From Streptomyces malaysiense (GTDB taxonomy: Bacteria; Actinomycetota; Actinomycetes; Streptomycetales; Streptomycetaceae), in the NCBI RefSeq assembly GCF_000980885.2, contig NZ_LBDA02000006.1:124001-188000 (forward strand): a stretch of DNA of 64,000 nt, given 5' to 3'. The position numbers and the translations under genes are program-made. A model generated the notes under the pieces. It was not told the origin of the DNA, made no database searches, and saw only the letters and a list, made by a program, of their open reading frames with translations. Below are positions 34,713 to 43,674 of this stretch, piece by piece; position 1 is the first letter of the stretch, and every line of letters starts with the position of its first letter.

Positions 34713-37700
34713 GTGCACCTCAAGGCCCTGACCCTGCGCGGCTTCAAGTCGTTCGCCTCCGCGACCACCCTCCGGTTCGAACCCGGGATCACCTGCGTCG
34801 TCGGACCGAACGGTTCGGGCAAGTCCAATGTGGTGGACGCACTGAGCTGGGTCATGGGCGAGCAGGGCGCCAAGTCGCTGCGCGGCGGCAAGATGGAGGA
34901 CGTCATCTTCGCCGGCACCACCGGGCGCCCCCCGCTGGGCCGTGCCGAGGTGTCCCTGACCATCGACAACTCCGACGGGGCGCTGCCCATCGAGTACGCC
35001 GAGGTCACCATCACGCGGATCATGTTCCGCAACGGCGGCAGCGAGTACCAGATCAACGGCGACACCTGCCGCCTCCTGGACATCCAGGAACTGCTCTCCG
35101 ACTCCGGCATCGGCCGCGAGATGCACGTGATCGTCGGCCAGGGCCAGCTGGACTCCGTGCTGCACGCCGATCCGATGGGCCGCCGCGCCTTCATCGAGGA
35201 GGCGGCCGGCGTCCTCAAGCACCGCAGGCGCAAGGAGAAGGCGCTGCGGAAACTGGACGCGATGCAGGCCAACCTCGCCCGCGTCCAGGACCTCACCGAC
35301 GAACTGCGCCGCCAGCTCAAACCCCTCGGCCGCCAGGCCGCCGTGGCACGCCGGGCCGCCGTCATCCAGGCCGATCTGCGCGACACCCGCCTGCGGCTGC
35401 TCGCCGACGACCTCGTACGGCTGCGTCGGGCGCTCGACGCCGAGATCGCCGACGAGGCCGCCCTCAAGGAGCGCAAGGAGGCCGCCGAGCAGGAGCTGAG
35501 GAAGGCCCTGCACCGCGAGTCCCTGCTGGAGGACGAGGTGCGGCAGCTCGCGCCCCGCCTCCAGAACGCCCAGCAGACCTGGTACGAGCTGTCCCAACTG
35601 GCCGAGCGGGTGCGCGGCACCATCTCGCTGGCCGACGCCCGGGTCAAGAGCGCCACCTCCGCGCCGCCCGAGGAGCGCCACGGCCGCGACCCCGAGGACC
35701 TGGAGCGCGAGGCCGCCCGCGTCCGCGAGCAGGAGGCCGAACTGGAGGCCGCCCTGGAGGCGGCCCGGCACGCCCTGGACGACACGGTCGCCCACCGTGC
35801 CGAACTGGAGCGGGAACTGGCCGTCGAGGAACGCCGGCTCAAGGACATGGCCCGCGCCATCGCCGACCGCCGCGAGGGCCTGGCCCGGCTGAACGGCCAG
35901 GTGGGCGCGGCCCGTTCACGCGCGGCCGCCGCCCAGGCCGAGATCGGCCGGCTGGCCACGGCCCGCGACGAGGCGCGGGACCGCGCGGTGCGCGCCCAGG
36001 AGGAGTACGAGGCGCTCAAGGCCGAGGTCGACGGACTCGACGAGGCCGACACCGAGCTGGCCGAACGGCACCGGACGGCCCGGGACCGGCTCGCCGACGC
36101 CGAGACCGCCCTGACCGCGGCCCGCCAGGCCGCCGCCACCACCGAGCGCCGCCGCGCCGCGACCCAGGCCCGCCACGAGGCACTGGCCCTGGGTCTGCGG
36201 CGCAAGGACGGCACCGGCATACTGCTGGACTCCGAGGCCCACCTCACCGGCCTCCTCGGCCCGGCGGCAGAACTCCTGACCATCACTCCGGGCTACGAGA
36301 TCCCCCTGGCCGCCGCCTTCGGAGCCGCGGCCGACGCCCTCGCCGTGACGAACCCGGCCGCGGCCGCGGCCGCCATCCGCCTGCTGCGCAAACAGGACGG
36401 AGGCCGGGCGGCGCTGCTCGTCACGGGCTCACCGGAGGCGCCCTTCAGGAGCGCGACCGGCCACCACGTGCCCGCGGCCGACGGACGGCACCTGCTCGCC
36501 GAGACCTTCGTGCGCGCCCCGGCCGAGCTCATGCCAGCCATCCGCGCACTCCTCCACGACATCGTCGTGGTCGACACCCTGGACGCCGCCGAAGACCTCG
36601 TCCGCTCCCACCCCCACCTCACCGCCGTCACCGCCGAAGGCGACCTCCTGGGCGCCCACTTCGCCCACGGCGGCTCGGCCGGCGCCCCCAGCCTGCTGGA
36701 GGTCCAGGCCTCCGTGGACGAGGCCGCCGCCGAACTGGAGCAGCTCTCGGTCCGCTGTGCGGAGCTGGCCGAGGAGGAGGACGCGGCGACGGAACGCCGT
36801 ACCGGGGCGGCGGCACTGGTGGAGGAGATGGGCGAACGGCGCCGGGTGGCCGACCGGGAGAAGTCCGCCGTCGCCCAGCGGCTCGGCCGCCTCGCGGGCG
36901 AGGCCCGCGCCGCCGCCGGCGAGGCCGAGCGCTCCGCCGCCGCTGCCGCGCGGGCGCAGGACGCGCTGGACAAGGCCGTGCGGGAAGCCGAGGAACTCGC
37001 GGAGCGGCTCGCCGTCGCCGAGGAGACGCCCGTGGAGGAGGAGCCCGACACTTCGGTGCGCGACCGGCTCTCCGCCGACGGCGCCAACGCGCGGCAGACC
37101 GAGATGGAGGCCCGTCTCCAGGTCCGTACCCACGAGGAGCGGGTCAAGGGGCTGGCCGGCCGGGCCGACTCCCTCGACCGTGCCGCCCGCGCGGAGCGCG
37201 AGGCGCGGACGCGGGCCGAGCAGCGCCGGGCCCGGCTGCGCCACGAGGCGGCCGTCGCCCGAGCGGTGGCCGACGGCGCCCGGCAGCTGCTGGCGCACGT
37301 AGAGGTCTCCCTCGTCCGAGCCGATCAGGAGCGCACCGCCGCCGACGCCGCCAAGGCCCGGCGCGAGCGAGAGCTGACCGCCGCCCGCACCACCGGACGT
37401 GAACTGAAGTCGGAACTCGACAAGTTGACGGATTCGGTCCACCGCGGCGAGGTACTCGGCGCCGAGAAGCGGCTGCGGATCGAGCAGCTGGAGACCAGGG
37501 CGCTGGAGGAGCTGGGTGTCGAACCGGCGGGGCTGGAGACGGAGTACGGGCCGCACCAGCCCGTGCCGCCCTCGCCCCCCGCCGACGGCGAGACGCTGCC
37601 GGAGGACCCGGATCACCCCCGTAACCAGCCGCGCCCCTTCGTACGAGCCGAGCAGGAGAAGCGGCTCAAGGCGGCCGAGCGGGCGTACCAGCAGCTCGGC

Positions 37701-38288
37701 AAGGTCAATCCGCTGGCGCTGGAGGAGTTCGCGGCGCTGGAGGAGCGGCACAAGTTCCTCAGCGAGCAGCTGGAGGACCTGAAGAAGACCCGCGCCGATC
37801 TGCTCCAGGTGGTGAAGGAGGTCGACGAGCGGGTCGAGCAGGTCTTCACCGAGGCCTACCGGGACACCGCGCGTGAGTTCGAGGGCGTCTTCGGCCGGCT
37901 GTTCCCGGGCGGCGAGGGCAGGCTCGTGCTCACCGACCCCGACAACATGCTCACCACGGGCGTCGACGTCGAGGCGCGGCCGCCGGGCAAGAAGGTCAAG
38001 CGGTTGTCCCTGCTCTCCGGCGGCGAACGGTCGCTGACGGCCGTCGCGCTGCTGGTGTCGATCTTCAAGGCCCGGCCTAGTCCCTTCTATGTGATGGACG
38101 AGGTCGAGGCGGCGCTGGACGACACCAACCTCCAGCGGCTGATCCGGATCATGCGGGAGCTGCAGGAGTCCTCGCAGCTGATCGTGATCACGCACCAGAA
38201 GCGCACCATGGAGGTTGCCGACGCGTTGTACGGCGTCTCCATGCAGGGCGACGGTGTGTCGAAGGTCATCTCGCAGCGATTGCGCTGA
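34713..38288 (+). CDS. smc: Chromosome segregation protein SMC
   Basis: A 1191-residue condensin ATPase. Walker A is GPNGSGKS at 31-38, the signature LLSGGER lies near 1107 and Walker B FYVMDEVEAALDD near 1125, the two half-heads joined by long coiled coils. The hinge lies at about 505-640 (GLLGPAAELLTITPGYEIPLAAAFG). The coils are exceptionally rich in Ala, Arg and Glu. It compacts and organises the chromosome, in Streptomyces chiefly during sporulation, with ScpA/ScpB encoded elsewhere. GTG 34713; no strong ribosome site. Confidence 0.96.
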   Translation: MHLKALTLRGFKSFASATTLRFEPGITCVVGPNGSGKSNVVDALSWVMGEQGAKSLRGGKMEDVIFAGTTGRPPLGRAEVSLTIDNSDGALPIEYAEVTITRIMFRNGGSEYQINGDTCRLLDIQELLSDSGIGREMHVIVGQGQLDSVLHADPMGRRAFIEEAAGVLKHRRRKEKALRKLDAMQANLARVQDLTDELRRQLKPLGRQAAVARRAAVIQADLRDTRLRLLADDLVRLRRALDAEIADEAALKERKEAAEQELRKALHRESLLEDEVRQLAPRLQNAQQTWYELSQLAERVRGTISLADARVKSATSAPPEERHGRDPEDLEREAARVREQEAELEAALEAARHALDDTVAHRAELERELAVEERRLKDMARAIADRREGLARLNGQVGAARSRAAAAQAEIGRLATARDEARDRAVRAQEEYEALKAEVDGLDEADTELAERHRTARDRLADAETALTAARQAAATTERRRAATQARHEALALGLRRKDGTGILLDSEAHLTGLLGPAAELLTITPGYEIPLAAAFGAAADALAVTNPAAAAAAIRLLRKQDGGRAALLVTGSPEAPFRSATGHHVPAADGRHLLAETFVRAPAELMPAIRALLHDIVVVDTLDAAEDLVRSHPHLTAVTAEGDLLGAHFAHGGSAGAPSLLEVQASVDEAAAELEQLSVRCAELAEEEDAATERRTGAAALVEEMGERRRVADREKSAVAQRLGRLAGEARAAAGEAERSAAAAARAQDALDKAVREAEELAERLAVAEETPVEEEPDTSVRDRLSADGANARQTEMEARLQVRTHEERVKGLAGRADSLDRAARAEREARTRAEQRRARLRHEAAVARAVADGARQLLAHVEVSLVRADQERTAADAAKARRERELTAARTTGRELKSELDKLTDSVHRGEVLGAEKRLRIEQLETRALEELGVEPAGLETEYGPHQPVPPSPPADGETLPEDPDHPRNQPRPFVRAEQEKRLKAAERAYQQLGKVNPLALEEFAALEERHKFLSEQLEDLKKTRADLLQVVKEVDERVEQVFTEAYRDTAREFEGVFGRLFPGGEGRLVLTDPDNMLTTGVDVEARPPGKKVKRLSLLSGGERSLTAVALLVSIFKARPSPFYVMDEVEAALDDTNLQRLIRIMRELQESSQLIVITHQKRTMEVADALYGVSMQGDGVSKVISQRLR

Positions 38289-38333
38289 CCCATTTCAAGA
38301 CCGACTGGAGTCAACGAGCAAGATCATCTCACT

Positions 38334-38358
38334 CCCTGTTCATTTCTTGAACACAGGG
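38334..38358. repeat. Inverted repeat downstream of smc
   Basis: TGTTCA, five bases, TGAACA is a perfect 6-bp dyad, extended by CCC/GGG with a two-base bulge. It is 45 bases after the smc stop in an AT-rich stretch. It may be a weak terminator or an operator for the downstream glucose permease. Confidence 0.45.
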
Positions 38359-38396
38359 TGCTGGACGGTATCTCCTAACTCACAGCATTCCACCTA

Positions 38397-38424
38397 TTGA
38401 CTTCGGAAGTTGAAGGCATAGTCT
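38397..38424 (+). promoter_or_regulatory. Candidate glcP promoter
   Basis: TTGACT (38397-38402) and TAGTCT (38419-38424) are separated by 16 bases in a low-GC intergenic stretch, giving a leader of about 110 bases before glcP. Confidence 0.6.
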
Positions 38425-38538
38425 CTCCCACGTTGCTTTTTTCCTTCAGGTGTAAGTAGCGCAGGCGTATGCGCCACTGGAGACCTGGAAGGGCTCACCC
38501 CCACCCCGGCAGCGTTGCCGTGGCCCGAGGAGTTTCAC

Positions 38539-39957
38539 GTGACCAGCACAGCGCAGGCACCTCAGTCAGGAGCCGGGACGGCTCATCCCGAACATCTCGG
38601 GCACGTCATCTTCATCGCCGCGGCCGCGGCCATGGGCGGCTTCCTCTTCGGCTACGACAGCTCCGTCATCAACGGCGCCGTCGAGGCCATCCGCGACCGC
38701 TACGACATCGGCTCCGCCGCGCTCGCGCAGGTCATCGCCATCGCCCTGATCGGCTGCGCCATCGGTGCCGCCACCGCGGGCCGGATAGCCGACCGGATCG
38801 GCCGTATCCGCTGCATGCAGATCGCGGCCACGCTGTTCACGATCAGCGCCGTCGGCTCCGCGCTGCCCTTCGCGCTGTGGGACCTCGCCTTCTGGCGCAT
38901 CGTCGGCGGTTTCGCCATCGGCATGGCCTCCGTGATCGGCCCCGCCTACATCGCCGAGGTCGCCCCGCCCGCCTACCGCGGCCGGCTCGGCTCCTTCCAG
39001 CAGGCCGCGATCGTCGTCGGCATCGCCATCTCCCAGCTGGTCAACTGGGGTCTGCTGAACGCCGCCGGCGGCAACCAGCGCGGCCACCTGATGGGCCTGG
39101 AGGCCTGGCAGGTCATGCTGGGCGTCATGGTGATCCCGGCCGCCCTGTACGGCCTGCTGTCCTTCGCCATCCCCGAGTCCCCGCGCTTCCTGCTGTCCGT
39201 CGGCAAGCGTGAGCGCGCCAAGGAGATCCTGGTCGAGGTCGAGGGCAAGGGCACCGACCTGGACAAGCGCGTCGCCGAGATCGAGCACGCGATGAAGAGC
39301 GAGCACCGCTCCACCTTCAAGGACCTGCTGGGCGGCGGCTTCTTCTTCAAGCCGATCGTCTGGGTGGGCATCGGCCTGTCGGTCTTCCAGCAGTTCGTCG
39401 GCATCAACGTCGCGTTCTACTACTCCTCGACGCTGTGGCAGTCGGTCGGCGTCGACCCGACGGACTCGTTCTTCTACTCCTTCACCACGTCCATCATCAA
39501 CATTCTCGGCACCGTGATCGCGATGATCTTCGTGGACCGGATCGGCCGCAAGCCGCTCGCGCTCATCGGCTCGGTCGGTATGGTCGTCGGCCTGGCGCTG
39601 GAGGCCTGGGCCTTCTCCTACCACCTGGTCGACGGCAAGCTGCCGGCCACGCAGGGCTGGGTCGCCCTGGTCGCGGCGCACATCTTCGTCCTCTTCTTCG
39701 CCCTGTCCTGGGGTGTGGTCGTCTGGGTCATGCTCGGCGAGATGTTCCCGAACCGGATCCGCGCCGCCGCCCTGGGTGTGGCCGCCGCCGCGCAGTGGAT
39801 CGCCAACTGGGCGATCACCGCGAGCTTCCCGTCGCTGGCGGACTGGAACCTCTCCGGCACGTACGTCATCTACACGGTGTTCGCCGCCCTCTCCATCCCC
39901 TTCGTCCTGAGGTTCGTCAAGGAGACCAAGGGCAAGGCCCTGGAGGAGATGGGCTGA
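38539..39957 (+). CDS. glcP: Glucose permease, MFS sugar porter
   Basis: A 472-residue membrane transporter of the sugar porter family, very close to S. coelicolor GlcP (SCO5578), the main H+-linked glucose importer. Signatures: GGFLFGYDSSVINGA in the first helix, GRIADRIGRIR after helix 2, PESPRFL in the central loop, FVGINVAFYYSSTLW in helix 7, VDRIGRKPLALIG, and the PETKG-like ending FVKETKGKALEEMG. Twelve hydrophobic segments. GTG 38539 follows GAGGAGT. A strong terminator follows. Streptomyces often carry a second copy elsewhere. Confidence 0.93.
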   Translation: MTSTAQAPQSGAGTAHPEHLGHVIFIAAAAAMGGFLFGYDSSVINGAVEAIRDRYDIGSAALAQVIAIALIGCAIGAATAGRIADRIGRIRCMQIAATLFTISAVGSALPFALWDLAFWRIVGGFAIGMASVIGPAYIAEVAPPAYRGRLGSFQQAAIVVGIAISQLVNWGLLNAAGGNQRGHLMGLEAWQVMLGVMVIPAALYGLLSFAIPESPRFLLSVGKRERAKEILVEVEGKGTDLDKRVAEIEHAMKSEHRSTFKDLLGGGFFFKPIVWVGIGLSVFQQFVGINVAFYYSSTLWQSVGVDPTDSFFYSFTTSIINILGTVIAMIFVDRIGRKPLALIGSVGMVVGLALEAWAFSYHLVDGKLPATQGWVALVAAHIFVLFFALSWGVVVWVMLGEMFPNRIRAAALGVAAAAQWIANWAITASFPSLADWNLSGTYVIYTVFAALSIPFVLRFVKETKGKALEEMG

Positions 39958-40028
39958 GCCTCCCCCGAGGCACCCTCGATCCCGGGGAGAAGGGCCTTCA
40001 GACCCCGCTGCCCCTCTCCTCGTTTCTC

Positions 40029-40071
40029 CCCTCGCCCCCGGACCGGCCACTGCCCGGTCCGGGGGCGAGGG
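40029..40071 (+). terminator. Terminator of glcP
   Basis: A perfect 18-bp stem (40029-40046 with 40054-40071), 7-base loop, then CTTTC, about 70 bases after the glcP stop. Confidence 0.85.
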
Positions 40072-40420
40072 CTTTCACGCGTCGACGGGTGGATGGGCGG
40101 GGAGCTGGTCGAGTGTCGCGGTAGGAGTGCGGAGGAGGGGGCGGCGCCGGGTTCCGGGCGGTCACATGCTCCCCGTCGTCGTGCCGGGCGGGGTCTCGAC
40201 CCGGGAGTTCGGGCGGGGTGCCGGGTGTTTCCGCGTCGGCCTCCCCGGCGCCGCCGCCCGAACGGCTCGCCGTCCTCGGTGGCGCCGCCCGCGCGCCTCC
40301 CCGGCCGCGCTCGCTCCGCCTCCGTCCCCTTCGCCGGCGGGCCCCGCCCCTCGTCACCGACCGCCGCGCGGGTGCGCGAGGAGATTCCCGCGGCCCCGCT
40401 CTCGTACGTCCGGACAAGCA

Positions 40421-40457
40421 GGATCCCCCTCCTGCGCGAGGCGTCGGAGGGGGATCC
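40421..40457. repeat. Inverted repeat, 12-bp perfect stem
   Basis: GGATCCCCCTCC (40421-40432) pairs with 40446-40457 over a 13-base loop, in the middle of the gap between convergent genes. Confidence 0.6.
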
Positions 40458-40562
40458 GGGATGACGTGACGTCGGACGCGGCACCGGGGCCGTGCGATCG
40501 GGCCGGCGGACGACCCGGCCCGACTGCGGGCTCGGAGGGCCGGGGCCGGTCGCGGGCGCGTG

Positions 40563-40618
40563 CCGTTCCGGCACCGGCCGGGCACCGCACCGCCGCTGCC
40601 CGGCCGGTGCCGGAACGG
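40563..40618 (-). terminator. Very long hairpin downstream of the cytosine permease
   Basis: A perfect 22-bp stem (40563-40584 with 40597-40618) and 12-base loop. It lies 92 bases beyond the permease stop on the minus strand, and is symmetric so could stop both directions. Confidence 0.7.
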
Positions 40619-40709
40619 AGACCGGGGACGGACCGCTGCGGGCGGCTGTGCGCTTCCCGGCACCGCGCGGCCCGCGCGGGAGCGGCCACCGAGCCCGGCG
40701 AACGCGGGA

Positions 40710-42200
40710 TCAGACGGCGGCGGTCGCCTGCCCGCCGGTACGGCCGGAGACGGACTCGGCGGTCCCGTCGGCCCGCGCGGCCTCCTCGGCGCCCGCCGGA
40801 GCCTCGATCCGCGGCTTCGGCAGCACCATGTACAGCACGCCCGAGATCACGATCGTCGCGACCCAGCCGAGGCCGTACTCGCCGATGAGGTTGTTCTTGG
40901 CCAGCGGACCGGTGAACCAGTCCGAGGTGGTGAACATCAGGCCCGACACCAGGCCGATCGCCCACGCGGCCACGGCCGCGGGGGAGAAGCCACCCTTGTA
41001 CCAGTAGGCGCTGGTGCGCGAGGTGTCGGCCATGGCCCGGCCGTCGTACTCCGTGCGGCGGAACATGTCCGCGCCGAACACGCCGACCCACGCGGAGAAG
41101 GCGACCGCGAGCAGGGACAGGAAGGCGATGAAGGAGCCCATGAAGCTCGTCGCCACCAGCATCAGCACCCCGCCGAACACCAGCGAGATCACGGCGTTGA
41201 CGGACACCGCCCAGTGCCGGGGCACCTTGAAGCCGAGGGTCTGCGCGGTGAAGCCCGCGGAGTACATCGACATCGAGTTGATCAGCAGCATGCCGACCAG
41301 CGCGATGAACAGGTACGGCACCGCGATCCACGTCGGCAGGATCTTGCCCAGGAAGGACACCGGGTCGGTGGCCGAGGCCAGGTCCGGGGTGGCGACCGCC
41401 ATCACCGCGCCCATCAGGACCATCGGCAGCACGACCACACCGGCGCCGCCGACCGCCGTACCCACGATCGCCTTCGAGGAGGCCGTGCGCGGCAGATAGC
41501 GGGTGAAGTCCGGGGCCGTCGGGATCCAGCTGACGCCACCGGCCGCGATCATGCCGATGCCGGTGATTACCGCGGCCGTGGAGCCGGCGCTGTGGTCCAT
41601 CACCTTCGACCAGTCCGTCTTCACCGCCAGGTAGACGAGGACCAGCACCGAGAACGCGCCGAAGAAGTAGGTGGCGTACTTGTTGCACTTCTGCACGGCG
41701 TTGATGCCGAGCCCGGAGATCGCGAAGGTGGCCACCACGAAGACCAGCAGCGTCACCATGTCCAGGACGCTGTTCGCCTTGATGCCGAAGAGGATCTCCA
41801 GGATGGAGAGCATGGCGTAGGCGCCGGTCACCGCGTTGATCGTCTCCCAGCCCCAGCGGGCCACCCAGATCAGCGAACCCGGCAGCAGGTTGCCCCGCTG
41901 TCCGAACACCGCGCGGGACAGCGCCATGCCCGGCGCCCCGCCCCGCTTGCCGGCGATGCCGATCAGGCCGACGAGGCCGTACGACACCACGGGCGCCGCC
42001 ACCGCGACGACCAGCGCCTGCCAGATGTTCAGGTGGTACGCCACGACGAGGCTCGCGCCCATCGTCAGCAGCAGCACGCTGATGTTCGCGCCGACCCAGG
42101 TCGGGAACAGCTCACGGGTCCGGCCGGTCCGCTCGTGGTCCGGGACCTGCTCGATGCCACGGGTCTCGAGAGCGCCTTCGGTCTCGACGGTTTTGCTCAT
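40710..42200 (-). CDS. NCS1-family cytosine/purine permease
   Basis: A 496-residue transporter of the nucleobase:cation symporter-1 family, CodB-like subgroup. N-terminal PDHERTGRTRELFPTWVGANIS, then helix 1; GLVGLIGIAGKRGGAPGMALSRAVFG, RWGWETINAVTGAYAML, and GGVSWIPTAPDFTRYLP are characteristic. Twelve transmembrane segments; the last ~35 residues are cytoplasmic. Substrate (cytosine, purine or other) cannot be fixed. ATG 42200 lacks a Shine-Dalgarno, and longer frames only cover the ftsY region. Divergent from ftsY. Confidence 0.87.
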   Translation of the reverse strand: MSKTVETEGALETRGIEQVPDHERTGRTRELFPTWVGANISVLLLTMGASLVVAYHLNIWQALVVAVAAPVVSYGLVGLIGIAGKRGGAPGMALSRAVFGQRGNLLPGSLIWVARWGWETINAVTGAYAMLSILEILFGIKANSVLDMVTLLVFVVATFAISGLGINAVQKCNKYATYFFGAFSVLVLVYLAVKTDWSKVMDHSAGSTAAVITGIGMIAAGGVSWIPTAPDFTRYLPRTASSKAIVGTAVGGAGVVVLPMVLMGAVMAVATPDLASATDPVSFLGKILPTWIAVPYLFIALVGMLLINSMSMYSAGFTAQTLGFKVPRHWAVSVNAVISLVFGGVLMLVATSFMGSFIAFLSLLAVAFSAWVGVFGADMFRRTEYDGRAMADTSRTSAYWYKGGFSPAAVAAWAIGLVSGLMFTTSDWFTGPLAKNNLIGEYGLGWVATIVISGVLYMVLPKPRIEAPAGAEEAARADGTAESVSGRTGGQATAAV

Positions 42201-42356
42201 GGGGAAGTGTGCCCTAGACGTGGGGGGAAGGGGACGGTCGGACTCTACGCGCGTCAACGCAGCCCGGACCATCGTACTTTGCTCCGACTCATCGCCAAAC
42301 GTGGCGTTTGTCTCTCGGAGGAAGTCACAAGCCCGGTCCCGGGGTGGCCCATGGCC

Positions 42357-42362
42357 GATACT
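42357..42362 (+). promoter_or_regulatory. -10 element near the ftsY start
   Basis: GATACT lies 9 bases before the ATG of ftsY and no ribosome site is seen between them, consistent with a leaderless or very short leader message. Confidence 0.4.
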
Positions 42363-42371
42363 GGGGGCGTT

Positions 42372-43577
42372 ATGGAAACCATCATCCTTGCTGTAGTCAT
42401 CGCCGTGGTCGTGCTCGGCGCGCTCGGCGGGCTGATCGTGGGCACCCGACGCCGGAAGTCGCTGCCCCCGCCGCCCCCGAAGGCGCCCGACATCACCGCG
42501 CCCCCGGCCGAGCCGCACGTCGGCGAAGAGGCCGAGACGCCGCGCGACGAACCGCGCCGGACGATCGAGGAGGTGGATCTCCCGGGCGGCCCGCCGGTCG
42601 CCGTCGAAGAGCCTCCCGTCCCCGCCGTCGAGGCTCCGGAGATCGAGATCCCGGAGCCCACCGCAGGCCGGCTGGTCCGGCTCCGCACCCGGCTGTCCCG
42701 CTCCCAGAACGCCCTCGGCAAGGGCCTGCTCACGCTGCTCTCGCGCGAGCACCTGGACGACGACACCTGGGAGGAGATCGAGGACACCCTGCTCACCGCC
42801 GACGTCGGTGTGCAGCCCACCCAGGAACTGGTCGAGGGCCTGCGCGAGCGCGTCAAGGTGCTCGGCACCCGCACCCCCGAGGAGCTGCGCGGCCTGCTGC
42901 GCGAGGAGCTGCTCAAGCTGGTCGGCACCGATGTCGACCGCACCGTGAAGACCGAGCCCGCCGACCGCAGGCCCGGCATCGTGATGGTCGTCGGCGTCAA
43001 CGGCACCGGCAAGACCACCACCACCGGCAAGCTCGCCCGCGTCCTGGTCGCCGACGGCCGCACCGTGGTGCTGGGCGCCGCCGACACCTTCCGCGCCGCC
43101 GCCGCCGACCAGCTCCAGACCTGGGGCGAGCGGGTCGGCGCCTACACCGTGCGCGGTCCCGAGGCCGGCGACCCCGCCTCCGTGGCCTTCGACGCGGTGA
43201 AGGAGGGCAAGGAGATGGGGGTCGACGTCGTCCTCATCGACACCGCCGGCCGGCTGCACACCAAGACCGGTCTCATGGACGAGCTGGGCAAGGTCAAGCG
43301 CGTGGTCGAGAAGCACGCGCCGCTGGACGAGGTGCTGCTGGTCCTGGACGCCACCACCGGGCAGAACGGGCTGGTGCAGGCCCGGGTGTTCGCCGAGGTC
43401 GTGGACATCACCGGCATCGTGCTGACCAAGCTGGACGGCACGGCCAAGGGCGGCATCGTGGTCGCGGTCCAGCGCGAGCTGGGCGTGCCGGTCAAGCTGA
43501 TCGGGCTCGGCGAGGGCGCGGACGACCTCGCGCCGTTCGAGCCGGAGGCGTTCGTGGACGCGCTGATCGGAGACTGA
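42372..43577 (+). CDS. ftsY: Signal recognition particle receptor FtsY
   Basis: A 401-residue GTPase receiving SRP-ribosome complexes at the membrane. An N-terminal membrane helix (METIILAVVIAVVVLGALGGLIVG) typical of actinobacteria is followed by a Pro/Glu-rich linker to ~95, the four-helix N domain, and the G domain: GVNGTGKTTTTGKLA (G1, ~207), DTFRAAAADQL, DTAGRLHT, and TKLDGTAKGG. ATG 42372. Its partner ffh is 7 kb downstream. Confidence 0.96.
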   Translation: METIILAVVIAVVVLGALGGLIVGTRRRKSLPPPPPKAPDITAPPAEPHVGEEAETPRDEPRRTIEEVDLPGGPPVAVEEPPVPAVEAPEIEIPEPTAGRLVRLRTRLSRSQNALGKGLLTLLSREHLDDDTWEEIEDTLLTADVGVQPTQELVEGLRERVKVLGTRTPEELRGLLREELLKLVGTDVDRTVKTEPADRRPGIVMVVGVNGTGKTTTTGKLARVLVADGRTVVLGAADTFRAAAADQLQTWGERVGAYTVRGPEAGDPASVAFDAVKEGKEMGVDVVLIDTAGRLHTKTGLMDELGKVKRVVEKHAPLDEVLLVLDATTGQNGLVQARVFAEVVDITGIVLTKLDGTAKGGIVVAVQRELGVPVKLIGLGEGADDLAPFEPEAFVDALIGD

Positions 43578-43605
43578 CCGTAGCCGGTCCGTCCCCCGTC
43601 ACGGA

Positions 43606-43646
43606 GAAGTGCCCGCCCTCAAGGTGCAGTTGAGGACGGGCACTTC
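43606..43646. terminator. Bidirectional terminator after ftsY
   Basis: GAAGTGCCCG and CCTCAA (43606-43622) pair with TTGAGG and CGGGCACTTC (43630-43646) with one mismatch, then CTCTTT on the plus side. The convergent gene ends 29 bases away. Confidence 0.8.
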
Positions 43647-43674
43647 GCTCTTTCGGCCGCTCTCCCCGGCGGCC

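Larger units (their letters stand above)
39958..40709. other. 750-base gene-free gap between glcP and the cytosine permease
   Basis: Only GC-biased spurious frames are present. The gap holds three strong hairpins (40029-40071, 40421-40457, 40563-40618), described separately, and otherwise GC-rich sequence with no recognisable gene remnant. Confidence 0.55.

Noticed and set aside
40093-40888. Open frames in the glcP-permease gap
   Set aside because: They overlap on several frames, consist of Arg/Ala/Pro/Gly, span hairpins and have no ribosome sites.
40560-42371. Long upstream extension of the ftsY frame
   Set aside because: It runs antisense through the permease gene; the conserved FtsY start with its membrane helix is at 42372.
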